From contig JALMLS010000418.1 of assembly GCA_038496445.1 (NCBI GenBank), positions 186,001 to 250,000 on the forward strand: 64,000 nucleotides of DNA. The letters are read 5' to 3'. This document shows, piece by piece, positions 61,384 through 64,000 of this stretch (positions within the stretch are counted from its first letter, which is position 1; every line of letters starts with the position of its first letter). This DNA comes from Trichosphaerium sp. ATCC 40318 (lineage: Eukaryota; Discosea; Flabellinia; Trichosidae). The position numbers and the translations under genes are program-made. The notes beneath the pieces are model-generated. The model saw only the letters and a program-made list of their open reading frames with translations. It had not been told where the DNA came from and made no database searches.

Positions 61384-64000
61384 ATGGCTAGGCGATCAGC
61401 CGGCGACGTAGTGCGAAATGTTAGAGAAGCTGTTGAAGGCACCTAGTTTGCAGAGTTCTTGCGTCTGATTAATGTGTAGATCTCTGCGAGGAGTACAAAG
61501 AAAATACAGTCGCTTTTACAGACGGTGTAGCCATAAATCGCCTCTGCTATTATCTAGAGCAGATACTCAATGATGGGCTTAAAGGTAAGCAAAGTAGATT
61601 GTGCACAATAATGACAGCCGACAGCGAAGGGCTTATTTGGGCGTACACTTGCTTGGCAATGGTTAAAACGACTTCCGTCATGCCTACCAGGTCTGTTTTC
61701 TACTTTTGCTTATAAATAGCCACTGATAGCTCAATAGGCACTAACAAGTTTGTCGAAAAATGCAAGAGAGCTCAATCAAACGATTTAGGTACGTTTTAAA
61801 TAATGTTTTATTATTTTTTTGTAACAATCATATCCCAGGTCGTGGTAGAGCGTTTATTCGCTTAGCATTAAACGATAAGGTACATACAAATCAAATCCTT
61901 CCATAATTATCGAAGTTCTATTGTACCAGCGTTCTAATTCGCTCATATTTTTTTCTAGGCTCTAAGTGAATATATTGGTGCGTAGAAGAGTGAATGGCAG
62001 CAATCAACAACAAAAAAAAATTTCTTGACACTTTGCCATGACCATTCTGACGCACTTGTAGAAGCGATGTGTTGGTCTTCTACTCTACCAAATTTTTATG
62101 TACCAGATAGTGTCATTAGAGACGAAGAACACTCTCCAACACTTCTTTCAGTTCTAGAGAAGACCAAACATATGGAATTTAATTTAGACGGTTCTGATCC
62201 TAAGCTAAGCAGAGAGGACTATTGGAGTCACAAAATATTACATGGCCCAGGGCAAGTACAAAGAAACTACACCATTAATTTCCAAACACATTTTTTTTTA
62301 CATCCAAGCGTTTTAACATTTGTTTTAGGTCTTCACGCAAGTTGATTTCTCTTGCTGCCGCTCAGAAGCTAGTAGATGCAGAGAATGAAGCAAAACTAAA
62401 CAGATCACAAAGTGCTAATAGGCAGATTCCTCAAACTGGCTTTATGATAACACCAGCATCTTCTGTAGCGAACTCTGCATCAACAGGACCAAATTCTCCA
62501 GTGCCAATGCCACCAACTGATAGTGAAGCGCCAGAGGACTTGGAAGCACTCAAAGCTCAACTAGAACAGGCACAACGCGCTTTAGTTGATATACAGGACT
62601 CAAAGGATGGCGTTGAAGGATCAGAAGAAGCACAACGTGCTTTAAAGTCTATTAAAGCTGAAGGAGATGATTTACCGCAGCCTAAGAAGTTAGAATCCCT
62701 TATCAAAGTTAACGATGTACCTCCTATGGATGAAACCCTTCCTGACGAATTGCGTCTTTTGTATGATATGCTTGTAGAAGCTACAAGTGGAGAACACTTA
62801 CCTTCACCTGATCAAGGCCTCACTGTTTATGAGAATAGCAGTAAAGCCTTAGAGATTGCGCTAGACGATATTTTTCACCATCAACTTCGTGGTACGATTG
62901 TTTAGCCATGTTACCTCATTTTATTTGTTAATTTATTTGCTCCTTAGATAGCTTTTTCGCACTTCCATCGCTTTGGACAGTAATTTCTGCTGTGTCTGCT
63001 ACACTACCTGTACTAAGAGAGCTTAAAGATCAACTAAAGAAGTCTTATAGTTTGGAAACACCAAACGGAAAGTACGCAACACTTTATTTTTTACGAGTCC
63101 TTTCTTCTTTTATCTCACTATGAATTCTATAAAGATTGCGTGGTTTAGTGAGAATGATGCTAAATAATGGAAATCTTGAGGTTGTATTGAGTCACGTGCT
63201 CAAACATACAGATCTGTTAAAGTAAGTCGAACGAAGCTTTATTTTTGCTCAGCGGAGCTCTTTTTTTTGTCCGCTAACACGTAGCAAAGGAAGGAATATA
63301 AGGACACAGCGTTTTTATTATCGTCTTTGGCATGTAAAAAAATGTTGGAGGTTTTAAGACCTCTTTCTCGCTTGAAATTTCAGTTGAAGATTTTTTCAGG
63401 GTGAGTTGGTTTTTTTTTACGTTTCTGCTTACTTGGTAGATTGTAATGTGTTTTTCGTAGACTAGATAAGGTCAATGCTTTCCTAACTGAGGCTGAAGTG
63501 AAAGCAAAACATATTGTAGATAAAGAAACACTTGCGAAGCGTAAGAGCAGGAGGAGAAGGAAAAAAAAATCTGTAATGATTTTGGATGAAAATGGAGACA
63601 ACCCACAGGACATGTTCTCACCACAGAAACCTTCACCGTATATATACAACAGTCACGATACACCACCAAAATCTCTGGACCCTGTGGAAGAATCACCTGC
63701 CACACCATCCCCAGAGATTGAGAACAGTGTTCGTACTCCAACAGAGTACGAGGCGCCAAGCAAAAACCCATTTGGTACTGCGACTAAAAGACCGAAACAA
63801 ACCTAATTCTATTTTGTTTCAGATGACGATTTTGGTGAGCCAGAAGAACCTACATTTGAAGCTAATACTGTGAATGGATTTGCACCTGAACGTATAGACA
63901 ATGAAGTCCGTGAAGTAAACAAGAGTGATGAAGGTGAAGAAGATGATTGTGAAAATACTCAACCACTTGAGATTCCAAGAAATACATTTAGATACGATAT
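61384..64000 (+). CDS. tandem RUN-domain protein (3' end outside window)
   Basis: The start MARRSAGDVVRNVREAVE joins across a GC-AG intron to DLCEEYKENTVAFTDG, then INRLCYYLEQILNDGLK, RGRAFIRLALNDKALSEYIG, and LPNFYVPDSVIRDEEHSPTLL to MEFNLD: a complete RUN domain. After a disordered linker (about 62342-62700) with coiled-coil content a second RUN domain follows: SSKALEIALDDIFHHQLRG, FFALPSLWTVISAVSATLP, KLRGLVRMMLNNGNLEVVLS, HVLKHTDLL and LRPLSRLKFQLKIFSG. A basic RKSRRRRKKK stretch and a Pro/Ser-rich acidic region run to the window edge. RUN domains bind small GTPases (Rab, Rap, Arl) and often kinesin on endosomes. No DENN, PH or FYVE domain is visible so far. No stop codon closes the last frame. 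Confidence 0.82.
61439..61479 (+). other. GC-AG intron in the RUN-domain gene
   Basis: The donor is GTTGAAG|GCACCTAG and the acceptor TGTGTAG|AT. Joining gives REAVEDLCEEYKEN in phase 1. Only 41 bp long. Confidence 0.75.

Overview
The window is nuclear DNA of a unicellular or simple eukaryote with a compact, AT-rich, intron-dense genome. Genes on both strands are a few to a few hundred bases apart, and introns are about 38-130 bp. Typical donors are GTACGT or GTAAGT; branch sites of CTAAC/CTGAC/CTAAT type lie close to the AG. The standard code fits throughout. Recognisable housekeeping genes (TSR1, eIF3j, NADP-isocitrate dehydrogenase, L-threonine dehydrogenase, PDCD5, kinesin-8) are clearly eukaryotic. 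An SZT2-like gene, RUN domains, a VPS10/sortilin-like receptor and a W-Y repeat protein argue against an ordinary yeast or mould. I cannot fix the lineage from sequence alone; an amoebozoan-like protist or an early-diverging relative of fungi would fit.

Layout, left to right. 1-711: end of a disordered charged protein. 1299-3964: RGS-RGS-oxidoreductase fusion. 3993-5868: NmrA-like Rossmann protein. 5857-7403 (-): GPI-type beta-helix surface protein with a frame break. 7627-18138 (-): SZT2-like giant. 18293-22572: USP47-like deubiquitinase. 22900-23418: small lysine-rich protein. 24177-26684: F-box/LRR protein. 26704-28342 (-): 2-oxoglutarate oxygenase fused to a ubiquitin lacking its GlyGly end. 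28550-29311: single-pass membrane protein. 29519-30475 (-): SGNH esterase. 30996-33325 (-): mitochondrial IDH. 33457-36807: TSR1. 37024-38764 (-): ZIP transporter. 39302-42969 (-): kinesin-8. 43323-43962: PDCD5.

The right third (about 44.3-58.2 kb) is bracketed by two inverted copies of an unknown two-exon gene. Between them lie a cysteine-rich membrane protein, a Pro-rich coiled-coil protein, a W-Y repeat protein with a Vsr/DUF559-like nuclease-type C-terminus (-), threonine dehydrogenase and the VPS10-like receptor. Beyond them are an unresolved basic protein (-), eIF3j, and a tandem RUN-domain protein that runs off the right edge.

There is no operon logic. Shared divergent promoters are the main local arrangement (SZT2/USP47-like, IDH/TSR1, kinesin-8/PDCD5, W-Y repeat/TDH). 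Several products touch ubiquitin biology (USP47-like, F-box, oxygenase-ubiquitin), but I see no proof that the clustering is functional. The most unusual items are the RGS-oxidoreductase fusion, the oxygenase-ubiquitin fusion, the inverted gene pair, the W-Y repeat/nuclease-like protein, and a set of GC-AG introns, three of which start GCACGTG. Exon borders come from reading phase and splice signals by eye, so individual junctions may be a few bases off.
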